Source: Hypomesus transpacificus (lineage: Eukaryota > Chordata > Actinopteri > Osmeriformes > Osmeridae). Taken from it: a stretch of DNA of 64,000 bases. This document shows positions 1 through 11,349 of the stretch, one piece after another. The stretch spans positions 9,613,724 through 9,677,723 of the forward strand of contig NC_061068.1 in assembly GCF_021917145.1 (NCBI RefSeq). Reading direction: 5' to 3'. The notes under the pieces are model-generated. The model made no database searches. It was not told where the DNA came from and saw nothing but the letters and a program-made list of their open reading frames with translations. Made by a program: the position numbers and the translations under genes. Every line of letters begins with the position of its first letter. The stretch's first letter is position 1.

Positions 1-915
1 TGCGCGTTAGTTTCAAACAGCTGAATAACCAAATTAGCCGTAATCAAGCTGGCTGGGCCATTGTGATTTGAATACTGCTTCTTTGACTTGAGCTAGTCTA
101 CGTACGCTGACTGGGTGCTAGTGCTAGTACTTGCTAGCCTTGTAGTTGCTAGAGCTAGCTAGAACAGTAACCTGAGTAGCTTGCTAAATTATCATGGTTT
201 TACGGTTAGTACCACCACGGCTACGATATGTTTAGTAGGGTTTGACTAGCTCACGCTCACTGTCGTACTGTTTTTGATCATTTAGCAAATACAATCATTT
301 CACTTGCTGTATTTTTGTAAACATGGTACAGTAGCTAACAAGTAAGCTGCATTTTAGATTTTAATCATGTGTCAAACCCCACTGTGTCACAGCTGAGAGT
401 AACTTTTCCCATGACAAGTCGAAAATGGAGTTCAGATAGTGCCGGGTAAGTGACCACTAAACTAATACTACTGGCTTCCCATGAAAGAATTTCCTTTCTT
501 AACTTGTTCATTTAAAAATTAGAAAGTTTAATTGATACATATTAGCTCAATTTCGTGTTTGACGCTGATAAATAGCCGACAGAAAGCTAGCTTAGCCTTG
601 TCCAGCAAATATGAAAACTAAGCAACCCAAATTGGAAGAAACAGCCTACCGTCCATTATCCCCCTAATACAATTCTATTTGATCTTGGCAACTACCTTAG
701 ATAATGACTGAATAAGTTGTTTTGAAATCTTAAGTCAGCTTCATTGCATATCTGCTGACTCCTCCTTACGATCACGTAGACCAAGCTTGTTCGTGTGTTA
801 GTTAACAAGCTAGCTCAAGCTCTCCGCCAATTTTCAGTTCCTTGCTAACTAGGAGCCCTTGTTACTTCTTCCTCAGCTTTCTTAGAGAATTTGAGTGAGA
901 CTCGTTGAGTTCAGC
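1..915. other. 5' flank and probable 5' UTR/promoter of c1galt1
   Basis: No coding region, RNA gene or recognised repeat is seen here. The stretch is AT-rich and has many copies of the short word GCTAG/CTAGC (around 90-170 and 580-850), which looks like low-complexity drift. The first coding ATG of the galactosyltransferase follows at 916, so the promoter and 5' UTR must lie in here. No TATA box at a convincing distance was recognised. Confidence 0.4.
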
Positions 916-2725
916 ATGAAGGCCCTGAGCTCAAGGTGCTCCTTCTATTTGGGCTTTCTGGTGGGAACCTGCACGCTCTATGTGTTCCTGCGCCAGGTGT
1001 GGTTCGAAACGAGTTTTCAGACACGTCAACCCGATGGACTTGAGAAGATTGCAGGAGAGCAGCATGCTTTGGACGAGGAGAGAAAAAACTGGAAGAAGGA
1101 AAGATCGGCTCTGTTCAACCTAAATCACCCTCACCACAAAGGTAGTTACAGTTCAATTTCTATCTAGACTGGCCGTCATTGCCAAATCTATTTATTCATA
1201 TGTGCTGCCTTTATCATTATTGACATTGTCATACTCTGACGGTTGTTATTACTGTTGTTAACATTCGTGTAGGCAGATTAGGGTACTTTCTTCTCTTATC
1301 ATTCTGGTACAATAGTAAAAAGGTGACCTTTGTTTAAGTGTGTCCCATTTTGGTTACCTTATATATTACCACCATCACAATGTGAATGTAAAATTGTGTT
1401 GTAAAACAAGAGTTAAAGTTAAATTGTCTGGAGTAGGTGAAAAGTAAAAAACATATTTATGTTGTATGAATGTCATAACTTGTCAGGTGAGGACAGCCGC
1501 GTGGCAGACGAGCTGTACCAGAAGGTCCGCATCTTGTGCTGGGTGATGACTGGACCAAAAAACCTGCAGACGAAAGCTCGCCATGTCAAGGCCACCTGGA
1601 GCCGCCACTGTAACGTTGTGGTTTTCATGAGCTCAGTAGACGATCCTGACTTTCCCACAGTGGGGCTGGGTACTCAGGAGGGCCGTGACCAGCTCTACTG
1701 GAAAACCATTCGCGCCTTCCATTATGCCTACGAGCACCATGCCCACGAGGCAGACTGGTTCCTCAAGGCTGATGACGACACTTACGTAATTGTGGACAAC
1801 CTTCGTTGGGTGCTGGCCAACCACACGCCTGAGGAACCGGTTTACTTTGGTCGCAGGTTCAAGCCCTACACCAAGCAGGGCTATATGAGCGGTGGCGCAG
1901 GCTACGTGCTGAGCAAAGAGGCCCTGAAGCGGTTTGTAGGGGGCTTCAGAGATAAGGTTTGCACTCACACCACTCCAGTGGAGGACCTTGCCATGGGGCA
2001 GTGTATGGAGAAGGTGGGGGTACAGGCAGGGGATTCCAGAGACACTATCCTAAGGGAAACCTTTCACCCCTTCATCCCTGAGCAGCATCTCACCGCCAAG
2101 TTCCCTAAGAGCTTCTGGTACTGGAGCTACTGCTACTACCCCATCTCAGAGGCAAGTACTGGCAATGCAGGAGTTTGGGGTTGGCTTGTTTTCAGTAGAA
2201 ATATTTACTTGGTACATAATGGAATCTTTGAAGGCTGCTCATTATTGGTCTGTTAAAGGATTGGTTGTTAAACCAGTTAAACTTGCTGGAAAGCCCGTAG
2301 GGAAAATTTAAAAGAAATTCACAAAGTTTGCAAAATTGACTGTAGTTATCCATTGTTTTGGGTGACTTTTCTTGTTTTCAGTGTTAATTTGTGCTCCCTT
2401 ACAGGGCCCCAATTGCTGCTCGGATCTTTCGGTGTCTTTCCACTATGTGGATCCATCTCTCATGTACTTGATGGAGTACTATATCTACCACCTCCGAGCT
2501 TTTGGCTACAGATACCGCTACCAGCCCCCAGCCCCACTGGGATACAGGACGCAGGGCTCTGAAGGAATCTGGGAGGGTGCAGAGGTCAGAGACTCCAAAG
2601 ATCTGCCCTCTCCAGAGAAGGAAAGAAAAGGGGGGCACGACCTGACAGACATGAAACAAGCGGGTGTGCTTCCTGCTGCTGTGGCAAATGCCCTTCCTGA
2701 TGCCCCAAAAGATGTAACGACATAG
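916..2725 (+). CDS. c1galt1: Core 1 beta-1,3-galactosyltransferase (T-synthase, C1GALT1 family)
   Basis: Coding exons are 916-1141, 1487-2151 and 2405-2725, giving 403 aa. The enzyme adds galactose from UDP-Gal to GalNAc-O-Ser/Thr and so makes the core 1 O-glycan (T antigen) in the Golgi. Seen: a short cytosolic N-terminus, one hydrophobic segment at about residues 8-27 (type II anchor), a stem, and a GT31-type catalytic domain. The domain has [14 protein letters not shown] near residue 86, the metal-binding Asp triplet DDD at 171-173, [21 protein letters not shown] and, from exon 3, [13 protein letters not shown]. The start at 916 is chosen because the open frame back to 895 has only a GTG. 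Intron 1 is GT-AG. Intron 2 uses a GC donor (GAG|GCAAGT at 2152), the only choice that keeps the CCSD frame. Fish have more than one C1GALT1 paralogue and I cannot tell which this is. The C-terminal 70 residues are poorly conserved, charged and proline-containing. Candidate polyA signals AATAAA occur at 4178, 4276 and 4630. Confidence 0.93.
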
Positions 2726-5100
2726 CAGCCTTTTGTCATGCGTATTATGTAATGGATACTGCATGGGAGAGATTTCAAATATTTGTGCGCAAGTGTAGGT
2801 GCGGCCTTGACGTATTCTGGTATGGAAGGAATAATCAATAATTTATATTGTGTATGGGGTTGTGGAATCCCATTGAACTTGGTTGATATGTAAATAGTGC
2901 TAAGCATTTGATATTTATTAAACTTCAAAAAGAGCAACGACAACCCTAAATCCAGTGCTTTCTTTCCAGTCCCATTTTTACAAGGAACAAAACGTGCAGT
3001 GTACCTGAGACAGCTGCTGACAGCTGAATTCAACAGTCACTTTTGCTACTTGAAGACCAAAAGTCAGAGTTTGCAACAAAATGTCAAAATGACAACCAGA
3101 ATTTCCCAAAATGTCAGTTTCCGACTTAATTTTTTTGTAAACTTTTTTTTTAACCACTGTCATGAGACACTTTATTTGAATGAAAACATAAGCACCTTTA
3201 GAGTTCACCAGGACATGTATTGGCTTTTTGAGGATGTAACAACCTGTTAAACCACTCCTTTCTGTGTGGGTGCATTCACATAACCTGTTGGGAGAATTTA
3301 CTAAACTGGACTTGCATTTCAACCCCAAAGACGTGCATTCTCTTTAGCTATGTAAGCCCTACAGCTGTTGAAAAGGTGTGAGAGTGTCTCTCACCTGAGA
3401 TTTTCTGATTTAAGAGTTTTGGCTTGTGCCTTGTGAATTGATTGTATGGCATGGTTCTGCTGCACATTTGACTTTGCACTGTGACAGTTTGAGGATGAAC
3501 AATGATTTGATTATATTCATATAGGTGGCATCTTGTTCAGACTGACAGCATGAAGACCTTTGAAGTATTTGGGCCACAAGAGTCACATTTGGACTGCTTT
3601 GTGAGGTTATGCATGACAAACAATCTCTAGCCTTCAAAAGTCATTTTCTAGTTTTATTCATGTGTTGAATCATCTAATGCGTTTTTCCAGATTCAAGTGA
3701 TGTTTTAATCTTATGTTTCTGTTTAAATGCATACTAATTTATGCATATGTTATGTTTAGTGGTGATGGTAAAACAACATGCATAAAGATGCATACTACCA
3801 AAGTTACCTACTGTATGCTTTGTAATATGTTGCTGCAAAGTTATAAAGTAATAGGCCTATAAACGGCATAAAAAAATGCTCAAGTCCAAGTTGAAACTGT
3901 CTTAAACTGGTATTGCACAAAATACTACATACTACATCAACAGTCGTGTACTAACATTTATAAAGCTAGGTATTATGGAATACTTTTATTGCAACATGCT
4001 CGTTGAATTTATTATCACCACTAAGTTTTAACCAAATGTAATCCCCTAAATTACTTTATGTACTGCTTTAAAACCAAAACTGGATTAATGTTTTTTTTGA
4101 TTATTATTTGGATATATTCTTAAATTTGTGTCTAGTAGGGGATGGTAAAGGTTGATGTCACAGATTCATTTGACGTAAATAAATGTACTGTATGCATTAT
4201 ATGACAATGTTATATCCCTCCATTCCTCTCCCATATACTTTACCTCTATCTTCAAGTCAAACGGGACTTATGTCAAATAAAATGCCTTGTGTGTCTTTTG
4301 CAAATGTTTACATTGTATGTTTAGGATACTATTGTAAGTACACAAGCAACGGTTTATCTGCCAGTGATTGGCAGTGGAATGTCTTATAACACATTGTAGT
4401 CTGCACCAATTTGTTAGCAGACTAGCTTTTTACAGACTAACTTTAATTAAATTGTGTATGATCAGTCACCAGTTTTTAATCGTGTGAGGCGTAATTATGA
4501 CATTTCACAGTTACTCATTACGTCTTGGGCTTCTGAAATTGATGCCTACGTTATTATTTCCTGACAAGTTGAGCACAGGGGTAGTTAACAGCCAAATGTA
4601 TGATCAAGGTAGACTGTTTCTGTTAAATCAATAAAAGTAATTTAATGAACATAATAAATAAATATTTTACTGTACAATTAAACATTTGTATCCTTTTTTG
4701 TCAACAGAAATGTCACCCATAACTTTTGTCATAGCATTTTCATATTGATCCTGATCTGATTAAGGGTAGTACTGTAAACTACAGAATATTGCACAAATAA
4801 TGCATTTACCATCCCTCCAACCAAGAACACATTGATCCACTTCACTGTGTTACGTCCCCCAGTCCTGTCATGTGTTTGTTTGATCTCTGTGTGTCTTCTG
4901 TACAGATGGCACCAATGACCCTCATTGCCACTCATCCCTGACTCCTCCATCCGGGTATCAAATTCAGCTTGTTCCTGTTCCCATCATCCAATCCCATCAT
5001 CCCTTCAGCTTTATATCTGTGCTACTGTTTGTTTTGTATGAGGTCTCTCTTTGTGTGTTTAGTTGCTCTCTGTGTGTGAGGGTTTTGTTTTGCAACATTG
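2726..5100. other. c1galt1 3' UTR and intergenic sequence
   Basis: AT-rich sequence with no supported gene. AATAAA signals on the + strand at 4178-4183, 4276-4281 and 4630-4635 suggest that the c1galt1 transcript may end in this interval. The stretch right of about 4650 could also hold the unresolved 3' end of the tachykinin gene that runs on the opposite strand. Confidence 0.4.
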
Positions 5101-5118
5101 TGGAAACCAGAGAGACCA

Positions 5119-5870
5119 GAGGCCTGTTCCATAAAGCGAGTTTACCGAATAAGCCAGACTTATGTCAGTTAGTCGGACTCATTTCTTGTTCATTCGGTTC
5201 CATAAATCTAGCTCAACGTAGTTCCAACTAGGTTACTATGGCAACTTAGGCTGCAAAACTAGTCTGGTCAGGGTCAGACTAACTGTCAGGCTTAGCGTTA
5301 CTTGGTGCTTAACCAGAGGTTCCTGTAACACTGATCCAACGGGAAGACGATGATTTACCACGTATATTCTCATTTTCTTATTATCAGTTCAATATGTTCA
5401 ACATTGATAGAAAATCAACGTAATAGCCTACATAGGCTACAACATTTAGCCTAATGCTGAACAATGCTTTGATAGGCTACGCACCATAGCCGTTAGCTAA
5501 ATGTACGGATGTAGTTTGTGATTTCAAATGTTTAGGCATCTCAATCTAAATGATCCGAGTATAATTATCATAGCAATATAATTGTTAACAGTAGCCTACA
5601 ATTGCAAAACGAACCTAAATCCGCCATCTCCCCGACACAAAACCCATGTTAAAAAGTTAGGCTACTGGGTAATGTTTTGATTAATAGTAGGCTATTTATT
5701 TTAAACGATGTCAAAAAAGTCTCTTGTTTTTTTATCAACGAAGGTCAATAAAGGTCCTCGACCTACTTAGCCTATCGTTCACGACGTCAATCATGGCGTG
5801 TCATTTTTTTGGTCTGGTTTAGGACTTTAAGTGTAGCTTTTTTGAGCGGCCTTTATGGAACAGGCTCCAG
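5119..5870. mobile_element. MITE-like DNA transposon with terminal inverted repeats
   Basis: The left end at about 5121 reads GGCCTGTTCCATAAAG. The right end at about 5851-5867 reads CTTTATGGAACAGGC, the exact reverse complement over 15 bases (GCCTGTTCCATAAAG). The roughly 750-bp interior has no transposase frame, so this is a non-autonomous element. A second copy of the TTCCATAAA word occurs inside at about 5198. CCAG occurs just outside both ends (5116-5119 and 5867-5870) and may be a target-site duplication, but the exact borders are uncertain. The superfamily is not assigned. Confidence 0.6.
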
Positions 5871-6399
5871 GTTAGATCTGAGTGAACCTCACCCTGTATC
5901 TTGGCGTTCTGCTCGAACGCCATTAAGTATTGGCCAGGTAAGGGGATGCTGGCTTTGCTGTATTTTCTTTTCGTTGTTTTGGTCCCATCCAGCCCCTTCT
6001 CACAACTGTTTTGTTTGCCATGGCTAATACATGCCCCTTCTGAAACGGTAACATTGTGTTAGTGCCCCTTGCTCGCACCCACGGCTCGCACCCCCTCCTT
6101 AACGGGGGTAGTGCGAACTGATCAACTGGGTCATTTCCATGTAGTACTGGTCCCTAAAGTTGCCAAAGGCATATTCTCACACACAAATTCAATGGAACAC
6201 ATTTAGTTAATACATCATCTTGAAATCACTCATTGGTACACTACAAATGAGGGTACATTTGCATGGGTAAAAAGCCTTGAAGTGCAACATAGAATGAATC
6301 AACTGTATATCACTGGTTGCTTATAGCAGAGCTGCAGTTAAAGGTGGGGAAATAGGATCCTTCCTATGCGTTGCGTTGTAACCTAAGCAGAGAGAGAAC

Positions 6400-6510
6400 A
6401 AATACATTTTATTCTGAGTGCTGTACTGTACCCTGCTGCTGTTGCAAACTGCAATTTTCCCACTACGGGACAAATAAAGGATTATATAATAATCTGTAAT
6501 TAAAATACTG
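6400..6510 (+). repeat. Retroposon-type 3' tail fragment
   Basis: The piece ending CGGGACAAATAAAGGATTAT (about 6467-6486) resembles the 3' tails of abundant fish non-LTR retroposons, which end in a GGGA..AATAAAG motif. It has no coding capacity. The family is not identified. Confidence 0.35.
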
Positions 6511-6739
6511 TGTTTTTTTTATGGGCATGGAGATGGCAGGTTGACAATAGCCTATATTATGTGTTTATGGATTGTCTTTTTACCTTAATCTCCCTTTATG
6601 GATGAAAAAGCCTCCTGCTGGCTGCGGATATCCGACATTCTGCAATGGCCGAGGAACTAAAAAGATACAACGGTCAAATACGTTACATTTCACCACGTTT
6701 TGGGTTAAAGCCCAGTTGACTGAGATGGGTATGGCTGCA

Positions 6740-6815
6740 GCCTGCAGCCTCCCGTCTCATGCCCTGAGACGGGAGGGCATGAGGGCATGAGGCCATGAGG
6801 CGGGAGGCTGCAGGC
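6740..6815. repeat. GC-rich imperfect hairpin
   Basis: The arm at 6740-6760 begins GCCTGCAGCCTCCCG. It is the reverse complement of 6795-6815 over 21 positions with a single mismatch (G:U-compatible in RNA on one strand), around a 34-base loop. The loop contains direct repeats of GGGCATGA. It lies just downstream, in tac3 orientation, of the last recognised tac3 exon. Confidence 0.6.
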
Positions 6816-6885
6816 CAGTGAACTTTGACTAATTACACTTTGTGCCAGTAGAGGGCAAACTATGTTCAGAATATCTCCAACTCAC

Positions 6886-7554
6886 CTGTCTCAGGACTCC
6901 TGCGCCCGAACAGACCAACAAAGACATCATGCATGTCTCCTACAGAAGACAATTGTATTTAAAAAATAAAATAAAAAATTGTGTAATAGATTATGTTAAA
7001 TGTTAATTTGATTGTTCGGTTCAGGTTGATTCAGATTCGCTTCTTAAAACATTGCAATTTTCTGTGTGCCCAATGCTTTATTATTGAGGTTAAGCTCATT
7101 TTAATGATGAAGACTATATTATAAAAAAAGCATCAGCAGACAGACAGACTAACAGGACTATCTCAACAACAACAAAAATACTCACCTGCATATCTCCTGC
7201 CCATCAGTCCTACAAAGCTGTCATAGTCTATGTCACTGAACCTTTTTAGATTTGTGAGCTCCCTGTTGAGGAAGGTTGGGCTGTTCTGCGAGAGCTGGGA
7301 AAGAATAAAACAAAACAAAAAATCAAATAGACTCAACACATAGGCTACATCTTCAGGTATTATGTAAAAATACAAAGTGGGCTAAATTTTTCTGTGCACC
7401 TGCATTTAAATATTTTGACTAGCTAACCCGTGAACTGAATTTGAACAAACTGTAGATATGTTAGCCATACCTCCTGACACCAGGACACCGTCGGCCCGGA
7501 GGCAAGGACCATCAGGAATGACACTAATGCCAGCGCCCAACAATTTCCAAACAT
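6886..7554 (-). CDS. tac3: Tachykinin-3 (neurokinin B / neurokinin F) precursor, 3' end unresolved
   Basis: The coding exons recognised are 7554-7471 (28 codons, phase 0), 7294-7186 and 6939-6886. All have consensus GT-AG borders and compatible phases. Exon A encodes a signal peptide (start MFGNCWALALVSFLMVLASG). Exon B gives a first neuropeptide, FSDIDYDSFVGLM (residues 47-59), preceded by KR and followed by GRR, the classic amidation and cleavage signal. This matches the NKF peptide of fish Tac3. Exon C gives DMHDVFVGLF (66-75) followed by GRR, in the neurokinin B position. The products would be secreted neuropeptides acting on NK3-type G-protein-coupled receptors in the reproductive brain axis. 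Odd points: the second core ends in Phe where tachykinins have Met (Leu in some fish), and no dibasic pair separates it from the first GRR, so the released form could be YAGDMHDVFVGLF-amide. The last coding exon after 6886 (phase 1) was not found with confidence. A 5' UTR exon is listed separately. Confidence 0.85.
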
Positions 7555-8000
7555 TCCTGTTTATTTCACGTGATCTAGCAGCTTAACTTTCTGAAACCGA
7601 GAATGTAAATCAATATTGAGCGAAATTGTAATTTAGTCTACCATTATTGATTTACCGGCATCATGCAGTCATCATGATATTCGGAGTAATTGTCATGATT
7701 TTTTATTGCTCAAAAGTTTTCAGTCTGAACCATAAGCACCTGTCCAGCCATAACTGTGAGGGGCATATAAAACATCTCCCATCAAGAGTCGAGCACATTA
7801 TATACATATAGATAACTAAGATACATTTATTTAATGTATCGGTTATTTAAATGAAGAAAATTCACATTAATTATGTTTAATTTACCTGTTGTTATTGATT
7901 AATATTGCATCGATGATGAGAAAAGGTCCACTGCGTGACCACCTTGTCCAGTGAGTCTTTATCTATGGAAAACTGTTCACTGACAACGTCGACCCCAAAC
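7471..8000 (-). other. tac3: tac3 5' UTR exon and first intron
   Basis: On the minus strand a probable non-coding exon runs from about 8000 down to 7886 and ends AACAACAG before the donor GTAAAT. The next acceptor (TTTCAG, AG at 7592-7591) opens exon 2 at 7590, and the ATG follows at 7554-7552. The exon start is inferred from the TATA box at 8032-8021. Confidence 0.6.
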
Positions 8001-8020
8001 ACTCCTTTAATATACCCCCA

Positions 8021-8032
8021 ATTTTTTTATAG
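8021..8032 (-). promoter_or_regulatory. tac3: TATA box of tac3
   Basis: The minus strand reads CTATAAAAAAAT. It lies roughly 30 bases before the inferred start of the 5' UTR exon. On the opposite strand GTATAAAATAC lies immediately alongside (about 8037-8047), but no gene is seen downstream of it. Confidence 0.55.
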
Positions 8033-8049
8033 GCTCGTATAAAATACAC

Positions 8050-11040
8050 GTGACTCAACCTCTCCAACGCCTGCGCGCATCTTCTCTCCCTCTATCCTCT
8101 TATCAAACTGCTTTAAATAATATATCGAATCGTAAATGCAAGTTATGCATACTTTCGGAATTGAGCACCGGTAGTAGATATCAGTTGGAAGCTGATGTGA
8201 GTCTCTCATCTTTGTTTAATCATATCGTATAATACGTAGAAAAATGTTTCACTTAGGCGATCCCCATTATTGATGATGGTGTGATCACACAAGAGTTGAA
8301 ATATATGGATAAAGCGCGGTGTTATCAGATGAATAAGTGAAAGCGCCTTTAAATAGTTCAATTTGGCTGTCTCATTATGTTCAGTCGAAGATTGGCAGCA
8401 TGCTGTGAAATTGAGAACATATATTTATATGAAAAATACCAGTGTATTATTATATTATCATGAAGACATTATTATCTTACAATATCTTATCTTGCAATCC
8501 TCACATACAAGAGTGTGAATGGCAAGGTGACCATGACATGACAAGATGAATAGTGTGTGTGTGTGTGTGTGTGCGTGTGTTTGTGTTCAACATGTTTCCT
8601 CTTTATGCTGACTTACAGAGGTGGGGTTTTTTTAGATAATTTGGCAGATAGGACAATGTTCAGTGTATGTATTAGGGCAAAGGCATAAATAAAAACGATC
8701 TCATGTAGTAATCTATACCATGTCTCCCTTTTCCTAGTCGTTTACTGACCATGTATCAAAGTTGTCTTTCAAATGTATCTGAGAGGCAAGACAATCGTCT
8801 GAGGTTTATTGGACTGTAAGTATTTATGTAACAGTCACTTAGGTCCAATACAAAATATAATTAGACACTTTTATTACTTCAGCGGCTGCCTTCAATGGTG
8901 CTAAAATGACCTCTACCAGGAATCCTCTCAATACTTTTTGAAGTCTGATAGACATGCAAGATGGGGGACTCATTATGATTGTTCAAAGCTGAGATTGTAC
9001 AATGTGTCCCGACACAACAGGAATAATCTACTGGAAGTGTACAAACATTTAGTTGGAGATGCACTCTAAGTGATTCACTATTCAAGAATATCAACAGTTT
9101 GACAACTGGTTGAGTTTTTCTCAAAGGGGACAACAGAAGGGATGCTGGTCTATGAGACCAGTGTGAGTGTGTGTGAGATGTGTGAGAGACAAACTAGAGG
9201 GAACAAAGGCAAACAGCAAATATTCCCTTTCTCAGTAAGAAATGAGAGATCTTTGAGCAAGTGTAGGCTTTTTTTTTCTTGTTCGTCCATGCAGTGGCTT
9301 GATCTGACTTCCTGTGGACTGGGCTGGCTCTTGTGTATTTTTCTTGTCAACACCAGGATGTCAGACGTAACTTGGAGCAGAAATACTCCCACACACTCAC
9401 AGGATGGATGACCAGTCTACTCTCACCGCCTTTACTCAGCTGACAAGAACTATCCATAATCACCTTTTTTTCTCCCCTAACAAAATTACAACTTAATGTC
9501 TTGGAGTATATTAGTTTTAATACATTTACCCATTAGGGCTAAGATAGTTTCCAGAAATGATCATTACATGTATATTGTTTGCTAGTCCTTCCATTTACTG
9601 AATACAAATTATGGATACAAGCACATGCATACAGTATACTCTCACAATGGATTCATTTATGTTGAATGGTTTTTCACTTCTCTCCTTCTGTGTGTGTGAG
9701 GAAGAGCAAGTCTAAGTAAATTGATTTGTGTTAGTGTTATGAATGTGTGTGATTGTTTTCTTGTTAGTGTGCATGATCCACAGAGATCCTCATCTTAGTT
9801 TACTTTATTAGTTCTCTTTCATGTGGAATAAATCACCAGGACACGACACCTTAAACTACTGGCATCTCTGGCCATGTCACCCTGATGATGAATAATAGGA
9901 GACAGAGTTGTGCAGGTGTCTGTGTCTTGTAATTCTATAGATGTATAGAATATTATTACCATTACACTTGGTTGGTTGAAAGAGGTTAATGGAATGCACA
10001 AGAAGCTGATAATGAGTGTAATAATGAGCTGCAATATTGTGACCAGAATGAGCATCTTATCTCAGTCCCCTACTTCGAAAAGCTGGCCATTTTCCCGAAT
10101 CAGGCATCAACTTTGGCCTCAGGGAGAGACAGCCTTCACAGGGGAAATCATTTTGTTTTACACTGTCATTACCTTGTGCATGTGTGCTGTATATGTGCGT
10201 ATTTGTGTGCGCATGTGTGAGTGGGAGAGGGAGTATGACTGTAAGTGTGTGAATGTTTGGGGAGAGGTAGGGATTTATTTAGTCACAGATGACAGATGAT
10301 TCATACTTCTCATTTTGTCTCTCTAAATTGTTTTAGTCCTCAGGAAGTAACTAAATAGACAAATGATTTTGTCATCAGTCAAAAGACAACTTCATGCAAC
10401 ATGCAACATGCAATGTTTGTTCAAACATTCCGTGTGTATGTGTCTGTATGCTGCGTGGGATAATGAATCAATCACACATTAGTGTTGTTATTGTGCACTG
10501 TCCTATCATCAAAATAATCATTTCAATCCCCAGTTGAAATGATGTCGTTTTTGCACTGTCTTGTAGAAATACAGACAATCACTGAAATACTGTGCCTTTG
10601 TGGTCCTTCATTATATGCTGCCCTTACAACATGCACTTTTTGTATACTGCTTTGGATGATAATGCTGTAGCACTGCACACCTTCACTCCGGCTACATTGT
10701 TATTCAATAACAGGGTAGGCTGCAGCCCATAATGGTCAATGTTAGAAGTTACCTCATAGCCGGGATTTTTCTATCAACTGAGTGGAAAGACTCATGGATA
10801 TCATTCTACTACTTCAGAAATATTCTCGCTGAGAATGTTAAATGTGGATGAGAAAGATCTGTTGCATCTTACGTATACTCATAGGTAATGTAGCCTGGCA
10901 CTAAATTCAGTCAGGAACTAGCATGCCAGGCTGTTGACTATGAACAATTGCATTCTCTGTGGCAATATAGATCCACATTTGAAAAAAAAAATCATCCTCC
11001 TCGAGTTCAGATAAGGCAAATGATTTCCCCCCAATTACCC
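8050..11040. other. Intergenic, no gene recognised
   Basis: Sequence between the tac3 promoter and a LINE fragment. It contains a short (TG)n at about 8547-8582 and otherwise unique AT-rich DNA. Open frames here are short and show no family motifs. Confidence 0.4.
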
Positions 11041-11059
11041 CTTTCTAGGTTTCTCCATC

Positions 11060-11345
11060 ATACCCCAGGTGAGCATTGAAGTCTCCCAGCAGAAAAATAA
11101 AGTCCCCGGATGGAACCCCTCCAGGACGCCACCCAGAGACTCCAAGAAGGGCAAGTACTTTTCTGGGCAAGTCCAACTGAGAGGAGCACCCAGGGTTGAC
11201 CCGGAACTCGCTGGAAGGATTATTTATTTAATCTGGCCTGGAAACAGTTTGGGATTCCCTTAAAAGCGTTGTTTGGGAGAGGAGTGTCTGGGATACCCTG
11301 CTTAGCCTGCTGCCAGCCCCAGATATGCAGATGATGATGGATGGA
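11060..11345. mobile_element. Rearranged fragments of a non-LTR retrotransposon (LINE)
   Basis: The right half (about 11150-11345) resembles the 3' end of a fish LINE: a stretch coding for the RT C-terminus, a TGGCCTGGAAACAG-like block, then CTGCTGCCAGCCCCAGAT and a GATGATGGATGGAT tail. The left half (about 11065-11150, CATTGAAGTCTCCCAGCAGA) looks like an internal endonuclease-region piece in the opposite orientation. Both identifications come from recalled family appearance, not an alignment. The open frame across it is not a host gene. Confidence 0.5.
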
Positions 11346-11349
11346 TCAG

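Noticed and set aside
2152..2157. Canonical GT donor at 2156 for c1galt1 exon 2
   Set aside because: It would shift exon 3 to a frame that loses the conserved CCSD block; the GC donor four bases earlier keeps it.
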